DNA of 64,000 bases, from contig JAEEIU010000049.1 of NCBI GenBank assembly GCA_016281495.1, positions 21,744-85,743 of the forward strand, written 5' to 3'. The position numbers were made by a program, and so were the translations under genes. This DNA is from Treponema sp. GTDB lineage: Bacteria > Spirochaetota > Spirochaetia > Treponematales > Treponemataceae. Every line of letters begins with the position of its first letter. Positions within the stretch are counted from its first letter, which is position 1. Positions 35,760-44,359 of the stretch are shown piece by piece. The notes beneath the pieces are model-generated. The model made no database searches and was not told the DNA's origin. It saw nothing but the letters and a program-made list of their open reading frames with translations.

Positions 35760-37523
35760 TTACGCAAACTGGCGCTGGTACAGGTCGTAGTAGGCGCCTT
35801 TTTGGGCCATCAGTTCCGCGGGGCTGCCACGTTCTACGATTTTACCGCCATCGATTACGTAAATGCAGTCGGCGTTTTGAATCGTGGAAAGCCTGTGGGC
35901 GATTACAAACGATGTCCTTCCCTTCAACAGCCGTGCGATTCCAGCCTGAACCAAAAGCTCGGTCTTGGTGTCGATGCTGCTGGTGGCTTCATCCAAAACC
36001 AGAATGCGGGGCTTGCTCAACATTGTCCTTGCAAACGCAACCAGCTGCCTCTGTCCATTGCTCAGTTCACCACCGCGTGCCGTAAGCTTTGTGTCATATC
36101 CATCCTTGAGCTGCGATATGAAGTCGTGGGCATGAACCGCCTTTGCCGCTTCGACAATCTCATCCTCAGTTGCATCCAGTTTTCCATACGCAATGTTTTC
36201 CCGGATTGTCCCGCTAAAGATGTAATTGTCCTGTGTCATTATTCCCATCTGTGTACGCAGGCTTTCGATTGTCACGGAGCGTATGTCTTTTCCGTCAATC
36301 AAAATGCGTCCACCCTTAATGTCATAGAAACGGCTCAAGAGGTTCACGATGGTGGATTTACCCGCACCCGTCGGTCCAACAAGAGCGATTGTCTTTCCGG
36401 CTTCCACATCAAAGCTCACGTCATGCAGCACATCAATTTCCCCGTCGTAGGAGAATGTCACGTTTTCAAAACTCACGTCACCCTTTATTCCAGGCATCAC
36501 GTTTGCGTCCGGAACATCGGTCACAGTTGCCTCAGTGTCCATGATTTCAAAAATGCGTTCTGCACCGCTTGCCGCATTCACCGCCTGATTGTAGAAGTTG
36601 CTCAGGTTCATGATTGGCTGCCAGAACATTCCCACGTAGTATCCGAATGCAATGTATGTTCCGATTGAAACCGAATCCACACCCAGCACCATGATACCCA
36701 CAAGATAGAGGGCCATAGTTCCCACGCTCCAGCACAAATCAATCCATGAGCCGAAACCGTCGCACCAGCGCACAGCATTCAAGAATTCCTTGCGATCTGC
36801 CCAGACCAATTCCTGAAAAGTTTTGTCTGTTTCATCCTCTGCCCTAAAGCTCTGGATGATTTTTATTCCTGACAAATCCTCGTTGATGAAAGCGTTCATG
36901 TTGGAAGACTTCTGCCTTTTTGCACGCCAGTATTTTTCAGCCTTAATCGAAATCAAAAATATTCCAACCACCATCACCGGCATTGAACACAAAGCCGCAA
37001 GCGCAAGCCTCCAGTTTTTTACGAACATGATTGCCATGACCGCGATGACCGTAATCAAGTTTGGAATCAAAGTCGTAACTGCATTTTCAATTATGTCCTT
37101 GAGCGAATTTGTGTCGCCGATTATCCTTGCAAGAATTTTTCCCGACGGCCTTGAGTCAAAGAATTTCAAATCCAGCTTTTGAATGTGGTCGTATAGCTGC
37201 TGCCTCAAATCCAAAATCACACGGTTGCTTGTCTTGGCCATCACCAGCATGCGCAGTTTAATCGCAAGCACCATCACGATGTTCAGGGCAACAAAGAGCG
37301 CCACCATTTTTAAAAGTCCCGCAATGTCGGAAGGAACGATAAATGAATCCACCGCATGTTCAATCATCAGCGGATTTATCAAATCTATCGTCGTTCCCAC
37401 ACCCATCAGAAGAAGCACGACCGCCACACGCCCCTTGTATTTCATTAGATATGAAAACAGCCTGGGCATCGTAGAAAATTTTGACTTCTGCACTTGTTGT
37501 TCATCTATTTTGTAACTGTTCAT
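35760..37523 (-). CDS. ABC exporter half-transporter (catalytic-site subunit)
   Basis: The 587-aa protein has a six-helix ABC exporter domain (about residues 25-320), then an ATPase with Walker A GPTGAGKST, signature LSNGQ and Walker B LVLDEATSSID with the catalytic Glu. The first residue change in the signature (Asn for the usual Gly/Glu) is mild. Its partner upstream has Asp instead of that Glu, so the two should form a heterodimer with one degenerate site, like BmrCD or YknUV-type multidrug exporters. GGAG precedes ATG 37523. Confidence 0.88.
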   Translation of the reverse strand: MNSYKIDEQQVQKSKFSTMPRLFSYLMKYKGRVAVVLLLMGVGTTIDLINPLMIEHAVDSFIVPSDIAGLLKMVALFVALNIVMVLAIKLRMLVMAKTSNRVILDLRQQLYDHIQKLDLKFFDSRPSGKILARIIGDTNSLKDIIENAVTTLIPNLITVIAVMAIMFVKNWRLALAALCSMPVMVVGIFLISIKAEKYWRAKRQKSSNMNAFINEDLSGIKIIQSFRAEDETDKTFQELVWADRKEFLNAVRWCDGFGSWIDLCWSVGTMALYLVGIMVLGVDSVSIGTYIAFGYYVGMFWQPIMNLSNFYNQAVNAASGAERIFEIMDTEATVTDVPDANVMPGIKGDVSFENVTFSYDGEIDVLHDVSFDVEAGKTIALVGPTGAGKSTIVNLLSRFYDIKGGRILIDGKDIRSVTIESLRTQMGIMTQDNYIFSGTIRENIAYGKLDATEDEIVEAAKAVHAHDFISQLKDGYDTKLTARGGELSNGQRQLVAFARTMLSKPRILVLDEATSSIDTKTELLVQAGIARLLKGRTSFVIAHRLSTIQNADCIYVIDGGKIVERGSPAELMAQKGAYYDLYQRQFA

Positions 37524-37546
37524 AAAAAAATCTCCATTATTTTTTT

Positions 37547-37624
37547 GTCACACGGATTCGATTTTGCTTACGCAAAATCTTTTTTTATTTTTGAAACGCC
37601 GTAGGCGGTTCGAATCCGCGTGAC
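37547..37624. other. three-way-junction palindrome between the exporter genes
   Basis: Outer 14-base arms GTCACACGGATTCG and CGAATCCGCGTGAC pair at 13 of 14 positions. Inside are ATTTTGC-ttac-GCAAAAT and CGCC-gta-GGCG hairpins. The right half looks like a tRNA T-arm but no anticodon or acceptor arm fits. It lies in the transcribed gap between the two half-transporters. Confidence 0.6.
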
Positions 37625-37630
37625 TTTATA

Positions 37631-39433
37631 TTAATGTTGGGAGTCATAGGTCTCTTTATATAGACCCCCAAGTTTCAAAAGCTCGTCGTGAGTTCCTTCC
37701 TCTACAATCTTACCCTTGTCCATCACGATAATCTTGTCAGCCTTGCGGACACTGCTTATCCTGTGGCCTATGATGATCTTAGTCATGCCGGTAAGCTCAA
37801 TCAGCACTTCCTGAATCTCCTGCTCCGTCTCCGTGTCCAGTGCCGAAGTTGAATCATCCAGAACAAGCACCGGGGTCTTTCTTGCAAGCGCACGTGCAAT
37901 TGTAATCCTCTGCTTCTGTCCGCCGCTCAAACCTATGCCACGCTCACCGATAACCGTCTGTTCCGCTTCCTTCATCTTGGAAACGAATGGCCAGGCTTTA
38001 GCCCTCTGCAATGACTTGATTACAAGGGAATGAGGCATGGTTTCCTTTTCACCCAGACGAATGTTTCCTTCTATCGTGTCGCTGAACAAAAAGATGTCCT
38101 GCATTACACATGCAATGCTCCGCCTGAGCGCCGCCAAAGGAATGTCGCGTATGTCAACTCCGTCCAAAAGAATCTTTCCCGAGCTCACATCATACATGCG
38201 CTTCAACAGGTTGATTATCGTGGTCTTTCCTGAACCGGTCGCACCCATTATTCCGAGTGTTTGCCCCGCTTCCAGATTAAAGCTCACGTCATCCAGAATC
38301 TTTCTTCCGTTGGCCTCGTAAGTCACCCTGTCAAATGCAATCTGACCGTTCACGTCGAACTGATTGAACAGCTCCTCGTCAATTCCCGATTCATCAAGAA
38401 TGTTTGGAGTCTGCTCGTAGATTTTGTTCAGACGCTTTACGCTTGCCTTTGCGCTTGAAAAACCGTTTGTAAGCCAGCCCAGCATCTCCATCGGCCACAC
38501 GATGTTGCCAACGTACTGCAGGAATGCAAGAAGCTCACCCACAGTCATGTCATGTCCGGCAGTAAATGCCTTTCCGATTGAATGAGCCGCACCCACAATG
38601 CCATTGGTTTCAGTTACATTCTCCACACGACCTGCAATAACCGCAAGACCTCCAAAGAAAAGCACTATGGCAGGAAGAAGCCTTGTTATCATCTGCACCA
38701 TGGGGTTGTAGTGCACGAAGATTTTTGACTGGGTTATGTTCAGCTCGTAGTACTTCTGGTTGTGCCTGTGGAATTTCTTCCGTTCAAAATCCTCGCGGGC
38801 AAAAGCCTTAACCGTCCTCACACCGGCAAGGTTTTCAGCCGCAGTATTGTTCAACTCTGAATTTTCCTGTGCAATGTCACCGAAGACCACGTCCAGTTTC
38901 TTTTCCATTCTGATTGCGATAATCGCCGCCGACACCATCAATGCAAGCGGAAATGAAGAGAGCTTCCAGTTCATCCTCATCATGTAGAATGTGGTGATGA
39001 CAACACGAAGCAGTACCTCCGCTATCAGGATTCCCATGAATGCCGCAATGTCCCAGATTCGGTCAACGTCATCCTTTACGCGGGACATCAGTTCACCGGA
39101 GTTTATTCCGTCAAAGAAATTGGCAGAAAGACTCTGGATCTTCCTGAACAAATCAATGCGTACCTCTGATGCAATCTTTGAACCGCACCAGTCGCAGATG
39201 TATTCCTTTACATACTGAAATACACAGCGTCCGACACCAATGCCCAGAATTCCAAGCAGCAGCATCTTGAGCAAATCCATTTGACGGTCAATCAAGACAT
39301 CATCAACGATATGCTGAACGATGATTGGGGCTATCATATCAAGCCAAGTGCTAAAGCCCATAGCAATGACTGCTATTGAATAAAGCACGGCATAGCGCCA
39401 CACATACTTACCTAAATTTAATTTCGTTTCCAT
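37631..39433 (-). CDS. ABC exporter half-transporter (degenerate-site subunit)
   Basis: I place the start at 39433 (METKLNLGKYVWRYAVLY), with AGGTG eight bases upstream; product 600 aa. A six-helix exporter domain precedes the ATPase: Walker A GATGSGKTT, signature LSGGQ, Walker B LVLDDSTSALD. The residue after the Walker B Asp is Asp, not Glu, the hallmark of the non-canonical half of heterodimeric exporters. It is the first gene of the pair, with a palindromic element of about 100 bp before the second. Confidence 0.88.
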   Translation of the reverse strand: METKLNLGKYVWRYAVLYSIAVIAMGFSTWLDMIAPIIVQHIVDDVLIDRQMDLLKMLLLGILGIGVGRCVFQYVKEYICDWCGSKIASEVRIDLFRKIQSLSANFFDGINSGELMSRVKDDVDRIWDIAAFMGILIAEVLLRVVITTFYMMRMNWKLSSFPLALMVSAAIIAIRMEKKLDVVFGDIAQENSELNNTAAENLAGVRTVKAFAREDFERKKFHRHNQKYYELNITQSKIFVHYNPMVQMITRLLPAIVLFFGGLAVIAGRVENVTETNGIVGAAHSIGKAFTAGHDMTVGELLAFLQYVGNIVWPMEMLGWLTNGFSSAKASVKRLNKIYEQTPNILDESGIDEELFNQFDVNGQIAFDRVTYEANGRKILDDVSFNLEAGQTLGIMGATGSGKTTIINLLKRMYDVSSGKILLDGVDIRDIPLAALRRSIACVMQDIFLFSDTIEGNIRLGEKETMPHSLVIKSLQRAKAWPFVSKMKEAEQTVIGERGIGLSGGQKQRITIARALARKTPVLVLDDSTSALDTETEQEIQEVLIELTGMTKIIIGHRISSVRKADKIIVMDKGKIVEEGTHDELLKLGGLYKETYDSQH

Positions 39434-39511
39434 AATAAAACACCTGTTGTACATCAAGACTCAGGGCGTAAAGATACTACGTCCTTAAAAGATAAAATTG
39501 TGAGGATTAAA

Positions 39512-39670
39512 ATGAAATTGGGAATGTTTCAGAAAGAAAAGTCCAGGAGACTCATTCCCGATTTCATATTATTCACACTGTTAACCATGGGTCTGAACCT
39601 CCTTGCCATGTTGGCGACCTGTAGTATATCGTCAAATTATCACAATAAAAATATTTGTTCAAGTGGTTGA
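39512..39670 (+). CDS. 52-residue membrane or lipoprotein-like small protein (candidate)
   Basis: ATG 39512 is preceded by GTGAGGA. The peptide has a basic N-terminus (QKEKSRRLIP), one hydrophobic helix (DFILFTLLTMGLNLLAML) and then ATC, a possible relaxed lipobox, with a short polar tail. It lies divergent from the ABC exporter operon. Its stop codon overlaps the candidate promoter of the TIGR02757 gene. It is short enough to be chance, and no homologue is known to me. Confidence 0.35.
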   Translation: MKLGMFQKEKSRRLIPDFILFTLLTMGLNLLAMLATCSISSNYHNKNICSSG

Positions 39671-39698
39671 TGACAAAAAATAAAAATTCTTTTAGTAT
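39670..39698 (+). promoter_or_regulatory. candidate leaderless promoter of the TIGR02757 gene
   Basis: ATGACA (39670-39675), 17 bp, TAGTAT (39693-39698), then 6 nt to ATG 39705, with no Shine-Dalgarno. Confidence 0.45.
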
Positions 39699-39704
39699 TT
39701 GAAC

Positions 39705-40463
39705 ATGGATTCAAAGCTGTGTGAAACATTACGGACACTCGCCGACAAATATGAAACAAGGGATTTCATTTCAAAGGATCCCTCGTGCTTCCTTTACCGT
39801 TATGAAAAAACCGATGACGTGGAAACTGCTGCATTCATCGCGGCAAACCTTTCGTTTGGAAGAAGGGATCAGATATTAAAGCATGTTGAACTGATTCTTG
39901 AACAGACCGACGGAAGCCCCGCACAATGGATAAGGGACGGAAAATACAAATCGTTTTTTGCCCAATCCGAGAAATCATTTTACCGCATGTTTTCGTTCAA
40001 CACGATGAGGCTTTTATGTGACCGCATGAGTGAGATATTGAAAAAGGAAAACACACTCGGGGATTATTTTCGTTCGGTTTACAAATTGAATGCTGATTCC
40101 GGAATCCACTTGTCTACTCTTATTGCAAATGAATTCTGTAAGGACTGCTCGATAATTCCACATGGAAAGGACAGCGCAAACAAACGCCTTAACATGTTCC
40201 TGCGATGGATGGTGCGTGATAATTCGCCTGTGGATTTGGGATTGTGGCAATGGTATAAAAAAACCGACCTCCTCATTCCCATGGACACACATGTAATTCA
40301 AACCGCCGTTCAATTCAATCTTCTGGAAAAAACAGCCTCTGGTAAAATGCCTGCCCCGACAATGAAAAATGCCATTAATCTGACCGAAATGCTAAGGGAG
40401 GCATTCCCCGATGATCCGGTTAGGGGAGACTTTGCGCTTTTTGGTTTGGGTGTAAACTCCTAG
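39705..40463 (+). CDS. TIGR02757 / DUF2400 family protein
   Basis: The 252-aa protein starts at ATG 39705; a TTG six bases upstream is the only alternative. It shows the family pattern I recall: a start region DFISKDPSCFLYRY, AAFIAANLSFGRRDQILKH, RLNMFLRWMVRD, PVDLGLWQW and PMDTHVIQTAVQFNLL, ending DFALFGLGVN. The last part resembles a helix-hairpin-helix DNA glycosylase fold with an Asp near DTHV, but the function is not established. It converges on the pectinesterase-like gene with three bases between. Confidence 0.85.
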   Translation: MDSKLCETLRTLADKYETRDFISKDPSCFLYRYEKTDDVETAAFIAANLSFGRRDQILKHVELILEQTDGSPAQWIRDGKYKSFFAQSEKSFYRMFSFNTMRLLCDRMSEILKKENTLGDYFRSVYKLNADSGIHLSTLIANEFCKDCSIIPHGKDSANKRLNMFLRWMVRDNSPVDLGLWQWYKKTDLLIPMDTHVIQTAVQFNLLEKTASGKMPAPTMKNAINLTEMLREAFPDDPVRGDFALFGLGVNS

Positions 40464-40466
40464 GCT

Positions 40467-41486
40467 TTACTGTTCCCCGGAAATCTCTGCAAATGGGGTG
40501 TCATGCAGAATCAGGTAGCGGCTTGCATAGTTTGAAAAATAATCGTCGTCTGTCAAAAGGTATGACCTGATGTTGCGTTTTGTGGTATCGGCCTCTTCAA
40601 CTTTACCGCCCTTGCCAACGACACGAGTATTGTATTCCCGGATGCCTGTCTTGACGTTTCCGCGTGGATAAAGCTCCAGTTCCATGTCGTCATCCCATGC
40701 CATCTCGGGATCAAACACTTCGCTCATAAAGCAGTTGATGAATGCGGCGCTGTCCCACCACTTGAGTTTGTCGGCTCCACCATGACCTTCCGTGCGGTAG
40801 ACGTATACTGAACTCTTCTTGCGCTTTTCGGCGGTGAAACGGCAGTTCATGAACACAAAGCCCGGTTTGTTTGCAAAAGCCAGACTCTTTACGGCATATC
40901 CCGGATAATCTCCACGGTTGTCTTCGCGGACGTTGACCTCACATTCCTCAAACAATGCGGTATCCAAATCTCCGTAGATGAAATCGGTGTCTCCAGTAAT
41001 CAAGCAGTCCTTGAACCAGCTGAAACCCTTAAGGCAAAGCGTATTCTGCCTTCCCTCGATGTGCATTCCCTGGGCAAAGAGTGTTCCTGTAGTATTGTTC
41101 CAGACGAGGGCTTCCGCACTGTCGGCCAGAGTTGAACCTTCCATAACGGTTTTGCTGTGTGTATTGGCAATGGTAAAATTCTTGAGGGAAACATTGCTGA
41201 CATTCGGTCCCAGCACAAACACGGCACGGTTTTCCAGTCCCTTGTTGAACGCCTCGCAGTTGTCGGCCTGAATGACACAATCCTCCGGCTTTGTACCCGG
41301 TGCACTTTCTATAACAAGAGGATTGGAGAGATTGTATTTGATAAGCTCACGGTAATATCCCGGTTCAAGTACGACATGAATTGCAGTAGTTCTTGCCACC
41401 GCACCAGTCATGATCATGTCCTTAATCTTCTTGAAAGCAGAATTGATTGCCGCAGGCGATTTAGAATTAACGCTTAGTTCCAGCAT
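40467..41486 (-). CDS. pectinesterase-like (CE8) protein without signal peptide
   Basis: The 339-aa protein has a beta-helix with pectin methylesterase landmarks: VVLEPGYYRE, GRQNTLCLKG carrying a conserved Gln, and GDTDFIYGDLDTALFEEC with the two catalytic-type Asp. The Arg motif is only loosely preserved (YVYRTEG). There is no signal sequence, so it probably acts inside the cell on imported pectin fragments or another acylated sugar. No Shine-Dalgarno is present; TATAAT ends 7 nt before the ATG. Confidence 0.8.
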   Translation of the reverse strand: MLELSVNSKSPAAINSAFKKIKDMIMTGAVARTTAIHVVLEPGYYRELIKYNLSNPLVIESAPGTKPEDCVIQADNCEAFNKGLENRAVFVLGPNVSNVSLKNFTIANTHSKTVMEGSTLADSAEALVWNNTTGTLFAQGMHIEGRQNTLCLKGFSWFKDCLITGDTDFIYGDLDTALFEECEVNVREDNRGDYPGYAVKSLAFANKPGFVFMNCRFTAEKRKKSSVYVYRTEGHGGADKLKWWDSAAFINCFMSEVFDPEMAWDDDMELELYPRGNVKTGIREYNTRVVGKGGKVEEADTTKRNIRSYLLTDDDYFSNYASRYLILHDTPFAEISGEQ

Positions 41487-41493
41487 GAATCGA

Positions 41494-41522
41494 ATTATAA
41501 ACTATTTTTAAACTTTAATCAA
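41494..41522 (-). promoter_or_regulatory. leaderless promoter of the pectinesterase-like gene
   Basis: TTGATT (41522-41517), 17 bp, TATAAT (41499-41494), then 7 nt to ATG 41486. Confidence 0.6.
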
Positions 41523-41577
41523 ATGGTTTTATCTTTTTTATTCTTGACGATTTAAGGATATATAAAGAAAATCCTGC

Positions 41578-41857
41578 CATGCTAAACGCCTATCGGCAGA
41601 CAGGTGATTCAGAATCTCAACATGTCGGCCTAAGATTCCGGGTCGAGCCCGGAATGACGCTCGCTGTCATGCTGAACTTGATGGCCTTCGGCGGCTTTGC
41701 ACAGCATCTTAACATGCAAACTTAAGCGGACTGCCAAATAACTTCACAAAGCGTCATTATCGGGCACGACCCGATAATCTATATTATTGCATTATAAGCA
41801 TTTATAGATTGCCGGATCGAGTCCGGCAATGACAGTGAATATGTTCGGCAATGACAG
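41578..41857. repeat. composite array of TGTCAT/ATGACA palindromes
   Basis: The 387-bp gap between the pectinesterase-like gene and nfnB holds several members of the dispersed family: ATTCCGGG-tcga-GCCCGGAATGAC, GTCATTATCGGG...CCCGATAATC, and GATTGCCGG-atcgagt-CCGGCAATGACA, plus a degenerate TGTCATGCTG...CAGCATCTT unit. No gene is visible. Confidence 0.75.
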
Positions 41858-41873
41858 ATGTTATATTTCTTCT

Positions 41874-43373
41874 CTATTTCGCCAGATACTCGTTGATTGA
41901 CTGCGCGGCTTTTCGGCCTTCACCCATGGCAAGGATTACTGTGGCGGCACCCAGAACGATGTCTCCACCTGCCCATACCTTGGTCATGCTTGTTGCCTGC
42001 TTTTCGTCAACGGTAATATGGCCCTTGTTGTCCACGGCGATTTCCGGGGTTGTCTTGGGGATAAGCGGATTGGAGTTGTTTCCCAATGCGACAATTACGG
42101 CATCACAAGGAATGTCATGCTCGCTTCCCTTGATTTCCACAGGTCTGCGTCTGCCAGAAGCATCCGGTTCACCAAGCTCATAGCTCAATGCACGGATTCC
42201 AGTTACCCTTCCGTCCTCGGCGTTTCCAAGAATCTCTATCGGATTTTCAAGGAACCTGAATTCGACACCCTCTTCCTCCGCATGATCAACTTCTTCCGCA
42301 CGGGCTGGCATTTCTGCACGTGTACGGCGGTATACGACATAGACTTTTTCCGCACCAAGACGCAATGCCATACGGGCTGCATCCATTGCTACGTTTCCAC
42401 CACCACAGACTACAACAGTTTTTGCCTCGTAGAACGGGGTATCTGCTTTTTCCTTGTCATAAGCCTTCATCAGGTTGGCACGCGTAAGGTATTCGTTGGC
42501 ACTAAAGACACCGATGTAGTTTTCTCCGGGGATGCCAAAGAATTTTGGAAGGCCTGCTCCGGTTCCAACAAATGCGGCATCAAATCCCTTTTCAGTAAGA
42601 ATCTGCTGGACCGTAGAAGTGCGACCGACCAAAAAGTTCATCTCAAACTTTACGCCCATGTTCTTGAGGTTTTCTACTTCCTTGGCAACAATGTCCTTTG
42701 GAAGCCTGAATTCCGGGATACCGTAAACCATAACGCCACCGGCCTTGTGGAATGCCTCAAATACAGTAACGTCATGTCCTGCCCTGCGGCAATCAGCGGC
42801 AACAGTAAGTCCTGCGGGACCTGAACCGACGATTGCGACTTTCTTTCCGGTGGAAGGGGCAACTGCCGGGGTTGTGGTAAGATTGTTCTCACGCTCAAAA
42901 TCAGCTACAAAACGTTCCAGACGACCGATGCTTACGGCCTTTTCCACGCTCTTGTATACTTTTCCCACGGTACATTCACCCTGGCACTGTTTTTCCTGAG
43001 GACAGACACGGCCACAGATTGCGGGAAGGAGATTGGTCTGCTTGATTTCGTCCACGGCACCCTTGAAGTCACCCTTGGCAACCTTTGCGATAAACTGTGG
43101 AATGCGAACGTTAACCGGACATCCCTTTACACAAGGCTCATTCTTGCACTGAAGGCAGCGGTTTGCTTCTACAATGGCCTGCTCCTTTGTGTAACCCAGG
43201 GCAACTTCCGACATCTGGCGGGCACGGACAAGAGGTTCTCCCGTAGGCATTACCTGAAGCGGAATGTCACGGCGGTCCTTTGGTGTCAGCGATCCGTCTG
43301 CAATTTTTGATTCAATCTTCCTATATTCTTCTTTGGCGATTTCTGCCAGTTTTTCTGAACTGATATGTTCCAT
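41874..43373 (-). CDS. nfnB: NfnB-like large subunit (annotated elsewhere as GltA/SudA): NADPH-dependent flavoprotein
   Basis: ATG 43373 (GGGAGA upstream) gives 499 aa. The N-terminal domain has two [4Fe-4S] motifs, CLQCKNEPCVKGCP and CGRVCPQEKQCQGEC. A FAD fold (VAIVGSGPAGLTVAADC) and an NADPH fold (VVVCGGGNVAMDAA) follow, with AGGDIVLGAATVILAMGEG near the end. Alone this resembles the glutamate synthase small subunit. The adjacent NfnA-like gene makes electron-bifurcating NADH-dependent ferredoxin:NADP+ oxidoreductase the better reading. No glutamate synthase large subunit is nearby. Confidence 0.85.
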   Translation of the reverse strand: MEHISSEKLAEIAKEEYRKIESKIADGSLTPKDRRDIPLQVMPTGEPLVRARQMSEVALGYTKEQAIVEANRCLQCKNEPCVKGCPVNVRIPQFIAKVAKGDFKGAVDEIKQTNLLPAICGRVCPQEKQCQGECTVGKVYKSVEKAVSIGRLERFVADFERENNLTTTPAVAPSTGKKVAIVGSGPAGLTVAADCRRAGHDVTVFEAFHKAGGVMVYGIPEFRLPKDIVAKEVENLKNMGVKFEMNFLVGRTSTVQQILTEKGFDAAFVGTGAGLPKFFGIPGENYIGVFSANEYLTRANLMKAYDKEKADTPFYEAKTVVVCGGGNVAMDAARMALRLGAEKVYVVYRRTRAEMPARAEEVDHAEEEGVEFRFLENPIEILGNAEDGRVTGIRALSYELGEPDASGRRRPVEIKGSEHDIPCDAVIVALGNNSNPLIPKTTPEIAVDNKGHITVDEKQATSMTKVWAGGDIVLGAATVILAMGEGRKAAQSINEYLAK

Positions 43374-43384
43374 TGTATTCTCCC

Positions 43385-44224
43385 TTACTGTGCATCCTGG
43401 AGCTTGCACTTGTGGAATGCTTCGGTTTCCTGCGGCTTAAAGCTCTTCATCCTCATCATCATGTTGTCCCAGTCTACCTGGTGACCGTCAAAATCAGGAC
43501 CATCCACGCACACAAACTTGGTCTCTCCACCTACAGAAACACGGCAGCCACCGCACATTCCCGTTCCGTCAATCATAATCGTGTTAAGGCTTACGGTACA
43601 CGGCACATTGTATTTTGCGGCACACTGACATGCAAACTTCATCATTATTGGCGGGCCAATGGCAATAACCTCGGCAGGAGGCACATCGCTCTGGCAAAGG
43701 CGTTCAAGGGCAATTGTAACCACACCCTTTTCACCGGCAGAACCGTCGTCGGTCATCAGGATAACCTCGTCGCACACGGCCTTCATTTCATCAACGAAAA
43801 TCAAAAGGTCCTTGTTGCGGGCACCCTCAATCAAAATCACCTTGTTTCCCGCTTCCTTAAGAGCCTGAACAATAGGATAAAGTGGAGCCGTACCGAATCC
43901 ACCGCCTACACAGACAACCGGAGCATCGTATTTCCTGATGTTGCTGGGTGTTCCAAGAGGTCCAAGCACACCGCCCAGATAGTCGCCCACATTCAACTTG
44001 GAAAGCTTGTAAGTCGACGCACCTACCGGCTGGAATGCAATGGCAACCCAACCCTCCTCTGCATTTGCATCCGCTATGGTCAACGGAATGCGCTCCGTCA
44101 GATCCTGGTCAACCTGAACGATTAAAAACTGTCCTGCCTTGCGGTTTTTGGCAATGTCGGGAGCCTCGAACTTCATGTAGTAGACATTCTCTGAAAGTTG
44201 TCTCTTTTCGATGATTTTGTTCAT
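43385..44224 (-). CDS. nfnA: NfnA-like small subunit: FAD/NAD and [2Fe-2S] protein
   Basis: ATG 44224 with AAGGAAA upstream gives 279 aa. It has a ferredoxin-reductase FAD domain (GQFLIVQV, RIPLTIAD), an NAD domain (VCVGGGFGTAPLYPI) and a C-terminal iron-sulphur cluster of the PyrK/SudB type: CGGCRVSVGGETKFVC then DGPDFDGHQVDW. It lies eleven nt before nfnB, which supports a two-subunit complex linking NADH, ferredoxin and NADPH pools in an anaerobe. Confidence 0.87.
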   Translation of the reverse strand: MNKIIEKRQLSENVYYMKFEAPDIAKNRKAGQFLIVQVDQDLTERIPLTIADANAEEGWVAIAFQPVGASTYKLSKLNVGDYLGGVLGPLGTPSNIRKYDAPVVCVGGGFGTAPLYPIVQALKEAGNKVILIEGARNKDLLIFVDEMKAVCDEVILMTDDGSAGEKGVVTIALERLCQSDVPPAEVIAIGPPIMMKFACQCAAKYNVPCTVSLNTIMIDGTGMCGGCRVSVGGETKFVCVDGPDFDGHQVDWDNMMMRMKSFKPQETEAFHKCKLQDAQ

Positions 44225-44273
44225 ATTGTTTTCCTTATAAAATAAAGTCACTTGCCACTGATAAATTTTTTCT

Positions 44274-44302
44274 ATTATACCGAATTCAAGAGATTATAGC
44301 AA
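44274..44302 (-). promoter_or_regulatory. promoter of nfnAB
   Basis: TTGCTA (44302-44297), 17 bp, TATAAT (44279-44274) on the minus strand; leader of about 45 nt. Confidence 0.55.
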
Positions 44303-44359
44303 GAATGGGGGTTATAAGGATGACTGGCATATTTCCGAAAAACATGATACCCTTTCCGC

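Noticed and set aside
35643..36668. 341-codon plus-strand frame
   Set aside because: It lies opposite the clear ABC exporter gene and mirrors its codons; no ribosome site or domain.
37597..37624. tRNA gene
   Set aside because: GCGGTTCGAATCCGC resembles a T-arm, but the 5' partner pairs with it as a long palindrome and no anticodon or D-arm can be folded.
42018..42824. 268-codon plus-strand frame, and a 250-codon one at 43373-44125
   Set aside because: Both are antisense shadows of the NfnB and NfnA genes, whose motifs are unmistakable.
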